A stretch of DNA of 64,000 nucleotides from Phellopilus nigrolimitatus (GCA_021029095.1 JAJOHG010000126.1:1-64000), one strand, 5' to 3'; numbered from the stretch's first letter, positions 9,975 through 21,124 are shown. Translations and numbers: made by a program. Notes: generated by a model not told the origin, from the sequence alone.

Positions 9975-12900
9975 ATGTCGAACTCACATGATACTCTACC
10001 AACATCCGTTCCCAAGCTCGCGACGAGCGGAGGGAACTGGGTAATCTACCGGATGCGCTTCCAGGCCGCCGTGAAGGCGAAGGGGAAGTGGGGTCACTTT
10101 GACGGGACGTCGACGCGACCCGAGCCAGTTGCTGGTCCTGCTGCTGCAGCACAGCCTGACCCGAATGCCAATCTTCAGGACCGCCGCGAGGCCTGGGACA
10201 AAGACGAGGACATTGCAATGTATTTGCTGTCACAACGTCTTGCCGACTCAACACTGATTCAAGTTGGGAATCTTCCGAATTGCGCTGCGCGATGGAGCGC
10301 AGTTGTACGCGAGTTTACGCAGAAGTCTGCATTTGCACAGACCTCCCTTCGCACTGAATTCCTTGAGGCGCACTGTCCCGGGGATGCTGATGTCCGTGAG
10401 TATCTGAGCGAGCTGCGCACGAGGCGCGAGACGCTCGCCCAGTCCGGTGTCGAGATCTCCGATAAGGACTTCCGCTCGACGATTATCAGCTCGATCCCCA
10501 ACCGATTCGCGAATTTCGCGTCTTCGCAGCTAACGGCAATGGAGATAGCCGCGCACAACATGGCACTGATATCTTCCACTCCGCTCACTGATGCGCAACG
10601 TTCTTCGCTTCGCGAGGTTGATCCCGAGGTCTTAATCCACATTGTGTCGGATGAGGCGGACCGACAGAAGCGAGAGCGCCAGTCAAAGCGTAAGGAGCCG
10701 GCCAGGAACTCGAAAGACAAGGACAAGGCTCTTCACGTGAGCTCGTCCGCGAAGCCGAAACCGAAGAGTGACGCGAAGCCGCGCGGCGCCTGTTGGAATT
10801 GCGGCGAGACCGGGCACCTTCGAGCGAAGTGCCCGAAGCCAAAGAAAGATGCGTCCAAGGACAAGTCGAAGGACAGCGCACACGCTGTCGACTCGGACTC
10901 GGACTCAGATGGAGTCTGGGACTGCGCCAATGTGGCATGGGAGTCGTCCGACGATGAGGACAATGCGGGCTCAATGCCTGGACTTGTTAACCTGTCGGAT
11001 AGCGAGCCCGAGGACGCTTGGTCCGATGACGAAGACGATGAGCTATCGAGCTTGTGCTCTGATGGCGAGGAAGCTGACAGTGAGGAGGATGTGAGTGCAT
11101 ACATCACGCACGTTCGCGAGGCCGACGATGCTCGTCGCGCGATCCTCGACTCCGGTTCTACACGCCACATTTCGCCGTACCGCGCAGATTTTTCTTCATT
11201 CGCTGAAACGCCGCCGAAGAGCCTTCGCGCTGCGAATAAGCAGCCTTTCCATGCTACAGGAGAGGGAGAGTTAGTCATCGAGCTCCCAAACGGCACGGAC
11301 TCGACGAAAATGACACTTACTGAAGTCCTTTACTCACCCGAAGTCGGATACACCCTGATTTCCGTTGGCGCGCTCGACCGCGCAGAGTACTCGGCTACCT
11401 TTGCTGGAGGCAAGTGTGTGCTGCGCGACGCGGCCGGTTTGCGCATTGGAGAGATCCCTCGGTCTGGAAAAGGCCTGTACCGTTTTGCTCACGCATCTGT
11501 CGACCCGACGCTGCAAGACACAGCAAACGTAGCCGAAGACACGCTGAGCCTCATGGAGCTCCATGCTCGCATGGGACACATTGCGCCCGCGACGGCCGAG
11601 AAGCTCGTGCGCAAGGGCTTTGTGACCGGTCTTCGCTTAGACACATCGGGCCCGACACCGACACTCTGCGAGTCCTGTGTATACGGAAAGGCGGCGCGCA
11701 AACCTATCGCTCGTGAGCGAGGTGGTGAGCGTGCAACGGAATTCGGAGGCGAAGTCCATACCGACGTATGGGGACCAGCGCCTACACGTTCACTTGGTGG
11801 ACGGCACTACTACGTCTCGTTCACAGATGACGCAACGCGCGTAACGAAGCTGTACCTGTTGAAAAAGAAAAGTGATGTTTTCCGGTCTTACCGTCATTTC
11901 GAGTCCTGGGCCGACACCCAGATGAATGCGAAGGTTCGGGTCCTTCATTCCGATCGGGGTGGCGAGTATACTGGCAAGGAATTTGTCATGCACCTTAAAA
12001 ACAACGGTACGAAACAGAAACTCACTGTCCATGACATGCCCGAGCATAACGGGGTTGCCGAACGCCTAAACCGCACGATCCTGGAGAAAGTGCGCGCCAT
12101 GTTGCATGCGAGCGGGCTGCCGAAATTTTTGTGGGCTGAGGCCGCGCGCCATGCAGTTTGGTTAAAGAACCGGACCCCGACGCGCGCGCTGAAGGATATG
12201 ACACCGCACGAGGCGATGACAGGCAAGAAGCCCGACCTCCGCGGATTGCACGAGTGGGGAGTGAAGTGCTGGGTGCATGACAGTTCGAGCTCGAAGCTCG
12301 AACCGCGCGCTCGCGAGGGCCGTTGGATGGGTTTCGACACGACGTCAAACGGGCAGCGGGTTTTTTGGCCTGAAAAGAAAAGCATTAGCGTTGAGCGGAA
12401 TATTTACTTCGACCCCGGAGAGACTTCGAGTCGTCTCGAGGGGGAGGAATTGGACGGAGGGGGAGAATCCGAAACGACCCCGAAGAACTCACCGCAGACG
12501 CCCAAAAACGCGCCGGCACCCGCGCAAGTGCCAGCCGTGCCCCCAGCTGACCCGCCGACACCTTCGCCACCACCCGCACCTGCTGGATCAGCAGCAGCCG
12601 ATCCCCCGCCGCAGCGCGAGCGCCGAATTCGATTTCCTTCGGCCTACCAACGTCGTATCGATGCCGGAGAGGGCACGCACACGCATTGGCGTCGTGACGG
12701 TGCCGTTCCGCGAGGCATGCGCTCGATGCGCGAGTTCGTCGACCAGAACGATGATGCGGCTGAGCTAGTTGAAGAGGATGACTATGATGATGAGTATGAT
12801 TTTTTTGCGGCGATGGAGGAGGCAGAAGGGCTCGAGCCGCGTACACTTGCAGAAGCAAAACGCTTACCGGAATGGTCCGAATGGGAGCGCGCTGTCAATG

Positions 12901-14411
12901 ACGAGCTGTCAACACTGCGCGCGGCCGGTACGTGGGTGTTGGAGGAGCCGCCCGCCGGTGCCAACATTGTCGGCTCAAAATGGGTCTTCAAAATCAAAAA
13001 AGACGCAGCCGGAAACGTCGTCCGGCGAAAAGCTCGCCTCGTTGCCCAAGGTTTCAGCCAGGTGCCGGGAGTCGATTACTTTGATACCTTTGCACCCGTT
13101 GCAAAGCTGGCATCCATCCGTGCCACTCTTGCAATGGCGGCACGGCTCGATCTTGAGCTGGAGCAGGTGGACATTAAGGGGGCCTATCTCAACGGTGAGT
13201 TAGAGGCCGGAGAAGTCATTTACATGCGGCACCCACCTGGATACGTGCCGCGCGACGCAGGGACCAAGGTTTTGAGGTTGAAAAAGACACTGTATGGGTT
13301 GAAGCAGAGTGGGAGGAGATGGTATCAGAAGTTGACATGGATTTTCGTCGACGAGCTCGGACTGACTCGTTGTGACGTGGATCAGGCCGTCTTTTTCCGT
13401 CACGTAGGGCGTGACGTGACAGTCGTCGTCGTGCACGTCGACGACTGCACCATTGCTGCATCCTCAACCTCCCTGATATCTGCGCTAAAGTCTGGTCTTG
13501 CCCGCTATGTCGAAGTAACTGATCTGGGGCCTCTCCACTGGCTGCTTGGGATCGAAATCCGCCGAAACCGCGACACAAAAACTCTGTCACTCTCGCAAAC
13601 GGCCTACATTGAGGCCATTCTCCGTCGGTTCAACTTCAAGGAACTCAAGGCCGCTTCGTCCCCAATGGACCCGAATATCCATCTGCACAGCCAGCAGGGG
13701 CCGCAAACTGCACAAGACCATGCACAAATGCGCAATGTGCCGTACCGCGAAGCACTCGGGTCTGTCATGTATGCAGCAATGGCGACACGGCCCGATGTCG
13801 CCTTCGCCGTGACTCTCCTGTCGCGTTTCTCAACAAACCCCGGACCTGCGCATTGGGATGCTGTCAAGCGGGTCTTCCGCTACCTGAAGGGCACCCGGGA
13901 GCTTCGGCTCACCTACGGAGGGATTGGAGACACCGGAGATGGTGGAATGAAGGGCTATACGGACGCAGACGGAAACACGCAGGAGGACAGGCGCGCTATC
14001 TCAGGTAATGCGTTTCTTATTGATGGCGGCGCTGTCTCTTGGTATTCTAAACAGCAGGAAATTGTTTCGCTCTCAACAACGGAGAGTGAATACGTCGCGG
14101 CCACACATGCCGCGAAAGAGGCGATCTGGCTCCGCCAGCTCATCGCGCAAATCTTCGCGCCGCTCGAGGGGCCGACAACTCTCTTTTCCGATAACCAATC
14201 GGCCATTGCACTCACGAAGGACCATCAGTATCACGCGCGCACAAAACACATTGATATACGCTATCACTTTCTTCGCTGGGTCTGCGAAAACGGCACAATC
14301 AGGCTAATCTACTGCCCTACTGCCGACATGGTCGCCGATGCGCTCACCAAGCCGCTTCCTTCATTCAAAGTGAAGCATTTTGCGGCCGCACTCGGACTCC
14401 TCTCGGCTTGA
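9975..14411 (+). CDS. Ty1/copia Gag-Pol polyprotein, unit 3 (1478 aa, intact)
   Basis: The translated protein is identical to unit 2 over 1478 residues, including the CCHC knuckle, the protease LDSGS box, the integrase DDE residues, the RT VDD box and the RNase H acidic residues. Start and stop lie exactly one 5041-bp period from unit 2. Identity between long neighbouring units means very recent amplification, continuing homogenisation by recombination, or collapse and expansion of one element during assembly. Confidence 0.97.
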   Translation: MSNSHDTLPTSVPKLATSGGNWVIYRMRFQAAVKAKGKWGHFDGTSTRPEPVAGPAAAAQPDPNANLQDRREAWDKDEDIAMYLLSQRLADSTLIQVGNLPNCAARWSAVVREFTQKSAFAQTSLRTEFLEAHCPGDADVREYLSELRTRRETLAQSGVEISDKDFRSTIISSIPNRFANFASSQLTAMEIAAHNMALISSTPLTDAQRSSLREVDPEVLIHIVSDEADRQKRERQSKRKEPARNSKDKDKALHVSSSAKPKPKSDAKPRGACWNCGETGHLRAKCPKPKKDASKDKSKDSAHAVDSDSDSDGVWDCANVAWESSDDEDNAGSMPGLVNLSDSEPEDAWSDDEDDELSSLCSDGEEADSEEDVSAYITHVREADDARRAILDSGSTRHISPYRADFSSFAETPPKSLRAANKQPFHATGEGELVIELPNGTDSTKMTLTEVLYSPEVGYTLISVGALDRAEYSATFAGGKCVLRDAAGLRIGEIPRSGKGLYRFAHASVDPTLQDTANVAEDTLSLMELHARMGHIAPATAEKLVRKGFVTGLRLDTSGPTPTLCESCVYGKAARKPIARERGGERATEFGGEVHTDVWGPAPTRSLGGRHYYVSFTDDATRVTKLYLLKKKSDVFRSYRHFESWADTQMNAKVRVLHSDRGGEYTGKEFVMHLKNNGTKQKLTVHDMPEHNGVAERLNRTILEKVRAMLHASGLPKFLWAEAARHAVWLKNRTPTRALKDMTPHEAMTGKKPDLRGLHEWGVKCWVHDSSSSKLEPRAREGRWMGFDTTSNGQRVFWPEKKSISVERNIYFDPGETSSRLEGEELDGGGESETTPKNSPQTPKNAPAPAQVPAVPPADPPTPSPPPAPAGSAAADPPPQRERRIRFPSAYQRRIDAGEGTHTHWRRDGAVPRGMRSMREFVDQNDDAAELVEEDDYDDEYDFFAAMEEAEGLEPRTLAEAKRLPEWSEWERAVNDELSTLRAAGTWVLEEPPAGANIVGSKWVFKIKKDAAGNVVRRKARLVAQGFSQVPGVDYFDTFAPVAKLASIRATLAMAARLDLELEQVDIKGAYLNGELEAGEVIYMRHPPGYVPRDAGTKVLRLKKTLYGLKQSGRRWYQKLTWIFVDELGLTRCDVDQAVFFRHVGRDVTVVVVHVDDCTIAASSTSLISALKSGLARYVEVTDLGPLHWLLGIEIRRNRDTKTLSLSQTAYIEAILRRFNFKELKAASSPMDPNIHLHSQQGPQTAQDHAQMRNVPYREALGSVMYAAMATRPDVAFAVTLLSRFSTNPGPAHWDAVKRVFRYLKGTRELRLTYGGIGDTGDGGMKGYTDADGNTQEDRRAISGNAFLIDGGAVSWYSKQQEIVSLSTTESEYVAATHAAKEAIWLRQLIAQIFAPLEGPTTLFSDNQSAIALTKDHQYHARTKHIDIRYHFLRWVCENGTIRLIYCPTADMVADALTKPLPSFKVKHFAAALGLLSA

Positions 14412-14418
14412 GGGGGAG

Positions 14419-14945
14419 TGTTGGAGTGCAAACCGGCGGAGTCCCGTCCCGTGCGCGCACCGGTTGCGTGCTCGGATGCGCAGTCACGAGCGGAACGTCT
14501 CGGCTCCACGAGCCCGAGGCTCACTGTACTGTGATTGGCCGCCAAACGGATGTACTGTTATCCACGCACCACTCCCGACCGTCGCCCGCCTCCCTCGTTT
14601 CTCATTGTCCAATTAGATGCCTATTTACATATCATTTATTTGTCTTTTATCGTTCCCCCTTTCTTTCGTAGTGTAAAACGGCTCTCCGATGGCCCGAAAA
14701 CCCGTAGCATAAAAAGGTCTCTTTATTCCTTTGCCCACCTCAGACGTTCGCACCGCCGCGCGATCGACTGAGGTGAGCACTCGTTATTATACTTCTCTCT
14801 ATTATACTTTTACTTATTAGACTATTAAACTAGCTTACCGTGTATTAGGTTAGTTTACAATCCAGACGTTCGCACCGCCGCGCGATCGACTGAGCTTACC
14901 GTGTATTAGGGTTGTCTCTTCGCGCGGACCCTGTCTCACCTTGCA
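14419..14945 (+). repeat. Terminal (right) LTR of the copia array
   Basis: Same 527-bp LTR. After its final TTGCA the sequence reads AAACGCGATG instead of the leader found after the other LTRs, so the retroelement/host junction is at 14945/14946. The expected 5-bp target duplication (possibly AAACG) cannot be checked because the left junction is outside the window. Confidence 0.93.
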
Positions 14946-14948
14946 AAA

Positions 14949-16962
14949 CGCGATGCGCGCAAGACGCGTCTGGGTGGTCGTGTTCGATCTGCCTAAATGC
15001 TGTGATATTTCTTCTGTGATTTCGAGTTTCTTGAAGATGTCCTTTTGTTCAATCCAAAGTCAAGCGCATTGCATATGGTCAATCGAAGGAGGAGTATACG
15101 CACGCGATGTTCTTCGAAGGTAGGGCTGGTCTCAGCGCCGTAGAGAGCTAGTATCAAGATTATGTACCAATCTATCACAGAAGACATGTTCCGATTGTCC
15201 GGGGACGCGCTCTCTATGAATTTTTTCGCATCTTCCAAGGCGGTAGTCAAGAAAGCGACGCCCTCGTCAAAGGATCGCTTGGTATCGCGCGTGTCATGGA
15301 CTGCATCCAGGCCCATGCGCGCCGCGAGCGTCACGGAGCAAAACAGGAGAGCAGTGCGCAGATAGTCGGTGAGATTAGGACATTTCAGACCCTTCTTCGC
15401 TGCGCGGAGGCCCCGCACCTGGTCTGGGCAGCGTGCGAGGACGAGGTAGAAGTAGCCATTCCGTGGGTTGCGCTCGATCGCGCGTTTCACGATGTCGATA
15501 TTTGCTTCGTTGTCGAGCTTCTGCGACACGAGAAGGTATTTGAGCTCGATGGTGTCCGCCAGATTTTGCTCGGACGCGATCCCTTTCTCGCGGATGGCTT
15601 TCACGCAGAACGGAAGCGCGTCAGCCCATATCGTGAACGGCAGCCCGCCTGCACTGTTTAATGCCTTGCCAGATGTTCGCGCTTGCGGGTCCCGCATTTC
15701 AAACGCACCATGCACGACGGAGAGCTCTGTGCGTGTGATGAGCGGACCAATCGCTTTTCCCATCGCGTAGAAGTCTCGGTCCTGCATAACCTGCACGATC
15801 GCTTTATGGAACACTTCGGATGTGTCCAGCGAGACAGACGTCTCCAGACGCGGAGTACCGAAGCGCACGATCACATCGTTTATATGCGCCGGCCAACCAT
15901 TATCAACGAGCGATGTGATAGCACGCATCGGGTCCTGAATTGGCTCGATCGTGTCGGTTGTGTGCAGATACAAGTGCATGACACCCAGCAGCGCGTCCGC
16001 ACGCGTCAGGACATCCGGCCCGCGCGTGAACGCTATGAGAAAGTTGACCGCAGAGGAGCACGCTTTGATCGCAGCATTGCTATGGAGCGCGCCGCTGACA
16101 AGGAGGCCCAATATGTGGTTGAGCAGCAGGACGGACGCTGTGGGCGAGCGTGCGGCGGCGACCGCAAGGCGCGTCTGCCGCGCGATGTCGAATGCGCGTA
16201 GAAACGAAGTGTCGGAGGTGTTTTGATCCTGGAGAATGAACATAGTAGAGTGCGTGAGGACGGTGAAGGTTAGCTCGGCGACTTGGCTGTCGTCCCGGTG
16301 GTTTTCGAGCACCTGAAGAAGCACGGAGGACTTCATCGCGATGGCGGAGCGCGCGTCCCACCCGCCATGTTGTGAGATGGCACATAGAGCCTGAAGGGCG
16401 ATAACACAGCAGGACGGCCTGTCGAGCAAAGAAAATATTTTATTAAAGAGACCTGCCAATAATCATTAGCAGGGGTGTCAAAAGGGGATTACTATGAATC
16501 ATAATACACATACCCGTGTCTTTGATGAGTCGATCCCGGATGTCAGAGTCTGCACACATCCGTGTGTATAAGGCTATAATGCCTTGCACAATGACGTCAC
16601 CGTCATTACCTTTGTCGATGAACTGGACATAAAGCCTCTCAAGGTTCTGCGATATCTCCGGGAAGCGCTGATGAATCTGCTCCAATCCCTGGCGAGAGCT
16701 TAAGTCTTCATTTGGAGTTCAGTATCGAATAAGATTATCATGGATTCGAGACTCAGGCAGCTGCACGGGCAGACTCACCGGGGATACCCATTACCTGGCA
16801 TATCTTTTCGACGACGGAATACCAGCCTTCGGCGACCTTTAAGTCGTTCGTAAGATTCTTAAAGCAAGTCGCGGAAGGCCCGACTAGTTGTAAGTTTACA
16901 CTGTTGGCAGACGCGCCATTTGCTTTTGAGCGGCGCTTCTGCTTGGATTTCGAACTGGGCAT
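14949..16962 (-). pseudogene. MYND-type zinc-finger family-like protein (ARM/HEAT body), 3' end removed by the copia array
   Basis: Four exons fit on the minus strand: 16962-16795, 16688-16514, 16452-15104 and 15041-14949 (introns 106, 61 and 62 nt, all GT-AG). The last exon runs straight into the LTR boundary without a stop. The 595 remaining codons start with a basic MPSSKSKQKRR segment. A predominantly helical body with ARM/HEAT-like repeats follows. The layout and phrases such as GLEQIHQRFPEI resemble the many Agaricomycete proteins that end in a C-terminal MYND finger; no finger is seen here, so it would lie on the far side of the array, outside the window. Skipping the last intron gives a stop at 14993 instead. 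Family assignment is from recollection of related proteins, and the function is unknown. A truncated protein might still be made. Confidence 0.65.
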
Positions 16963-17982
16963 GATCACAGAGCAAGCCAAAGTTGAATATTGTGCCTTCG
17001 AGGTCAAATACTGCTTATAGAGGAGGAACTTAGTAGATCGAAAGCTTGAAGTTTGGTATATATAACGATACACCAAGACTGGCCAGACTAACAAGTGCCT
17101 TTGAAAGGTGCTTAAGGTGTTGGGAAGAACCTTTCTTAGAGCCACTCTTCTACTTATGTAATACGTACAGCTGTCAAATTCCTTTCAATGCTACAGTAAC
17201 TGCCACAATCCGTTCGATTACCTTACCGTACATTGAAAACACGACCGCAAATTTTTCAATTCCTCAATACACAGAAAGGTTTGCTCCGCGAGAGTCTTCG
17301 CGGTAATGGATTTCGGTCTTGCGAGCACAAGATTGTAAAGTTCAAGAGGCTAAGGTCTTCCTCTTGCAGACGTAGGGTGCATTAACCTCTACACGCAGAC
17401 TAGACAGTAGAGCAATAGCCGCTCTTCGCGAAGGCGTCTTCGTAAAACCCTCATCGTACCACAGCCTCTAGCCAAACTTTCATGTGCGCCTCTCGCCCCA
17501 CCGGGTAACTTAAAGATCTTGCATGCATCGCAGCAAAGCGCATCCGATCATTTTCTTGTCGTCATAGAGGCTCGGCTTCTCAGAGCATGCATTGGATTAT
17601 GCGACTCGCTTGGATTCACCAGGACACAACCAAGGAGGGGAATAATATCTTGCGCTTAGATTGCGGGAATAGCTTCTCCTATACCATTGCAAGGATGCTA
17701 CAAGACTGTCCATGTAAACAGAAGCATCGTATCAGTAGGATACTCACTCGTCTTGAAAGGACAAATACCAACCTACCTGGAGGAGTTACCATCACCAAGT
17801 ACTCAAATCCGCAATAGCCGCTTCTGGAATTCCCCTCAGAGAGAAGTCGGTGTTGCAGAAATCCAGAGCGTCAGGAATATGAACATCCAACGGTATAGGA
17901 ATGCGACCTATACTGAAAGAAGATTGTGAATACAGTAATCAAAACAAAAAAGCGTCAAGATCGATGTCCAACCTTCCTGCTT
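16963..17982. other. Intergenic, about 1.0 kb, no gene seen
   Basis: This lies between the start of the MYND-like gene and the stop of the OB-fold gene, both on the minus strand. Only short open frames without recognisable motifs occur. It should hold the promoter of the MYND-like gene and the terminator of its neighbour. Confidence 0.6.
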
Positions 17983-19221
17983 TTAGCTTAATCCTACGAC
18001 GTCTTGAAACCATTTTACCACGCCTGCAACCTTCCTCAGCCCCGGATCGCTCGCAGCCAGTCGCAAGTCGGGTCGGAGACGTCTGTCTGAAGCGACTGAG
18101 GGGAGGGTGCGGTAGCAGATATGCAGGCGTGATGCGAGATTCGGAGAGGCAGTCAAAGAGATAGGGGGCGCGTGGCGTTGGTCGCGTTCAGGCACGGTGG
18201 AAGGAGGCACAGAAGAGGCCATGATGTCTATCGTATACCATATATATCATAAGAACGTCTATGGGCAAAGATGATGTATACTCACTTTCAAGATAAACGA
18301 TGTCTCCCCGCCGTACACCTTCGCTTCCCAGGTCTCCACTTTCGTCCTCGTCTTCCACTCGCACTCCACCCCAACGATCTGCGGTTTCACGCCACACAGT
18401 GAGTTTACACACTGCACCGAGCTCGTCGCCTATGACCAGCTTCAGCACGCCGACCTCCTTACCTGCGTCCGGGCCCTTCTTGATGACCACCGCATTCGGC
18501 CCGTCTACTTCGAGCACCGCGACCAACAGCTGCACTTTCTTAGACCATTTCGTCGGACCAGGTACAGTGGTAATGGAAACGACAGTAGAAAGGGATGCAA
18601 GAGTATGCAGGTTGATAATAAACGTTGGAAACGCCGCGATCGAAGAGGTCGACGTGTGCGCGTACGACTCAAACTTAGAATTTTCCTGAGTTTCAAATTG
18701 AGTACTGATATTGACACGGGAGAGGCCTTGTGTCCGAGCTAAGGACATCTGCGAGCGCGTACGTTCGAGGTTGGTTGGGGGCCATGAAATCAGAGTGCCC
18801 TCCTTCGCGACTGAAGGACACGAAGTAAGCCGATTGTGCACGTTCTGGATGGGAGTGAACACACACTTGCATGTGAGATTTCGTCGCCTTTCAGCCGCGA
18901 GTCATCCCACCCACTCTCTTCACCCTCGTACCCACTCCGTTCCTCTTCTTCATCAGCGAAAATAATGTTCTGGTACATTTCTGAAATCCGCTGGCTCGCC
19001 GCGTCAAGAGTTGCTGGAGGTAAAATCCAGTCATCAACAGTATCCTCAGGTTGCGTAGCAGTTCGATCAATGCAGGTTTGACGGTCAAGCTCAGGTGTTG
19101 TCAGCCTTTTCTCCTCAGCTATTTCAGACGAAGACGCCGTTTGCCAGTGATACGTGTTGGATTGAGCAAGTTTCTTCAATTCCGCCGTCGTTGGAGCTTT
19201 CAAGAAAACTCGATACGACAT
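17983..19221 (-). CDS. OB-fold-type protein of basidiomycetes (374 aa, three exons)
   Basis: Exons 19221-18867, 18810-18286 and 18227-17983 join in phase (introns 56 and 58 nt, GTGTGT...CAG and GTGAGT...TAG) and encode 374 residues. The N-terminal third is acidic and Ser/Thr-rich with no clear fold. From about residue 170 a beta-rich region runs through KKVQLLVAVLEVDGP, KLVIGDELGAVCKLTVW, RRGDIVYLEN and LASRLHICYRTLP. That spacing of strands, including a late GD-[VI]-hydrophobic strand, is typical of OB folds such as RPA-like or shieldin-2-like domains. The C-terminus ends with RKVAGVVKWFQDVVGLS. Single-stranded DNA binding in repair or telomere biology would be the family-based guess, not shown here. 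A frameshifted fragment of this gene sits in each arm of the inverted duplication (28.5 and 44.0 kb). Confidence 0.75.
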
Positions 19222-19721
19222 TTTGCGCGCAAGACTCAAGTCGGTGAGGGACTGCTTCGGCAAGTTGGAGGACGTTTCAGCCGAAAATCACGTCGGCTTT
19301 CTCCGACCATGAGCATCGTCAGCTTGTGGCTTGCAATTGCCTTTTCGACATTTACACAGTATGGTAGGTTCGACTATATGTCTATATACCACGACAAACA
19401 AAGTATTGCACCAAGGCGTCTACGAATTATACATGTGTTCGTTTATGTAGGTTAGAAAGTCTACGCTGTAAATCGGACTTGTTTAAAATTAATTAATTTC
19501 GGAGCTGGAAATCCGCATCTTGATCCTCGTAAGTCAAGTTTAGTCTCGTCTACGGCGCAATATGAATATATAGGATAAAGATAAGTGAAATAAAGAAGGA
19601 AAGAGAAAGAGAAAGAAATGATCTTCTCTGAGTTCCCCTGCCCATTAGGGCTTGTCCAGGTCGGAAAGGTTGGTGACCTTTTAAATGTATACTACCTCGC
19701 ACAGGACATGCACCCGCACTA
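19222..19721. other. Intergenic, 0.5 kb, no gene seen
   Basis: A/T-rich spacer between the start of the OB-fold gene and the stop of the FunK1 gene. No motif was recognised. Confidence 0.5.
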
Positions 19722-21124
19722 TTAAGCAGCCGGCTTCATTGTAGGCTGCTCATTAGACGACTTTAAAAATTCCACGCCCGCCTGAAGATACTCTGCATAG
19801 ACGTCAATGCACAGGTCCTCAAGCTGCTCATAAAATCCATTTCTCTCGTTGGCGAAAACGGAATCGGCGATGACATCCTCCAGGGTCTCGTACTGGCTGA
19901 TTTTGACAAACGCCAGCAGAAACGTGTCGAGTCTATCCGTGGCTTTCTGAGCAACAGACAACCACTTCGATACCAGAGGCAGGAGCAGCATGAGTGGTTT
20001 GGAGAACGTCGACGTATCTCTCGTTAATTCTTTGGACAGTTCGTCAAGGATGCTGGATTTTCCATAAAGAACGCGACGGAAAGTGTTGGAGGACAAAAAT
20101 TCTATCCAAAAAGCCTCGAGCATTGTCGGATTTTTTAGCTTGTGCAAAGCACACCACAAAACCATCCACGCGAATGATTCAAGGTCGTCGATGGCCGTGA
20201 ACAGAGTAAACTTGTCATATGCCCAGCCACGAATAATTCGGGACGATATGAACGGCATAGTTCCCTTTAAATGAAGCCGTCCTTAATTATTTAGAGTCGA
20301 GGGCTTCTCTCACGAGTAATAAGTACGCACCGAGCGATGTCTCCCTGCCTCACGGCCCTTCCTCCACTCAACCGCCTCATCGTCATCGACGATAAACCCT
20401 AAGCGTTCATTCATATGCTCCATCAGGAAATCGAATTTGCCTATCTTTTGAAGACTGGCGCTCGGATGTCAGTTCGACTTCCGTCCCAACGAAGAGACGA
20501 CGCACTTAGGATGGGAAAAGCATATATTCGTCTTCTGTATATCATCGCGACTGAGCTGCACCACTTCGGGCATTTTCAAAACATTGTCACACGAAACATT
20601 CTGATGCAGATAGCCTAGTAGGAACAAATTCAAGTGGCCTATATGATCTTATTAAACCGAAGACAAAGAAGTTTGACAAAAGGCTTGCCTATTATGCCGT
20701 CCACAGCAGCGCGAGCGATATCGTACGGTTCGGCACCGATGAGACTCTCGCCCTTAGTCGAAGTGATCAAGTAATTCCGAATAGGGCATCCAACGTTCCG
20801 CATTCTGTAGTAGCCATTGCAAGCTTGAATATCCTTCAAATCGCTGAAGATACGCGTAGGACGAGGGACAGTGATATCACCAAGTTTCAGAATATCGGGA
20901 GTATCATGATGACCTTGCAGAATCTGAGACATCGTCATTTCGACAGAAGCTCGCGAAGACAGGCCCAGCGAGACAATATAGACTGCAACGAGCGAAGAGT
21001 AAAGCAAACCGTAATAGTCATGCTCAGGAGTGTCCTTGCTTGTCAGTTGTTGAGTGCCATCCACTTTAACAGAGCGAAATTTGGACACGAGGTCGTCTAC
21101 CGCTTTGCGGAACTTGGTTTCCAT
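19722..21124 (-). CDS. FunK1 fungal-type protein kinase-like, copy K1; catalytic Asp replaced by Asn
   Basis: Coding blocks on the minus strand: 21124 down to about 20694, a block through the catalytic loop (about 20635-20500), a block with the DFD-like motif (FIVDDDEAVEW), and the last exon from about 20264 to 19722 starting GTMPFIS. The order catalytic loop, acidic metal-binding motif, GT-x-PF-[MI]-S activation segment and DDLESFAWMVLW is the signature of the FunK1 kinase family. The catalytic loop reads YLHQNVSCDN, so the HRD aspartate is Asn (codon 20598-20600). No VAIK-type lysine is obvious in the N-lobe. The first intron has a GC donor (GCAAGC) where K2 and K3 have GT. The 5' exons are uncertain; homology to K4 extends upstream of 21124. 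Probably a pseudokinase or a decaying gene. Confidence 0.65.

Larger units (their letters stand above)
1..14945 (+). mobile_element. Tandem, LTR-sharing Ty1/copia retrotransposon array (three internal domains)
   Basis: The same 5041-bp unit repeats head to tail: internal domain 1 (cut by the window start, inside gag), LTR 4337-4863, internal domain 2, LTR 9378-9904, internal domain 3, LTR 14419-14945. Neighbouring units share a single LTR. Domain order in the polyprotein is gag, CCHC knuckle, protease, integrase, reverse transcriptase, RNase H. Integrase before RT is diagnostic for Ty1/copia (Pseudoviridae-type) elements. Units 2 and 3 look identical by reading. The array ends at 14945, where sequence changes from internal-domain leader to an exon of the MYND-like gene. 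LTR-sharing tandems are known to arise by unequal LTR recombination; an assembly artefact is the alternative. Confidence 0.95.

Noticed and set aside
18811..18866. A 22-nt intron (GTGTGT to the first CAG) in the OB-fold gene
   Set aside because: Too short for a fungal intron; the 56-nt choice ending at TCCTTCAG is normal in size and restores the frame.
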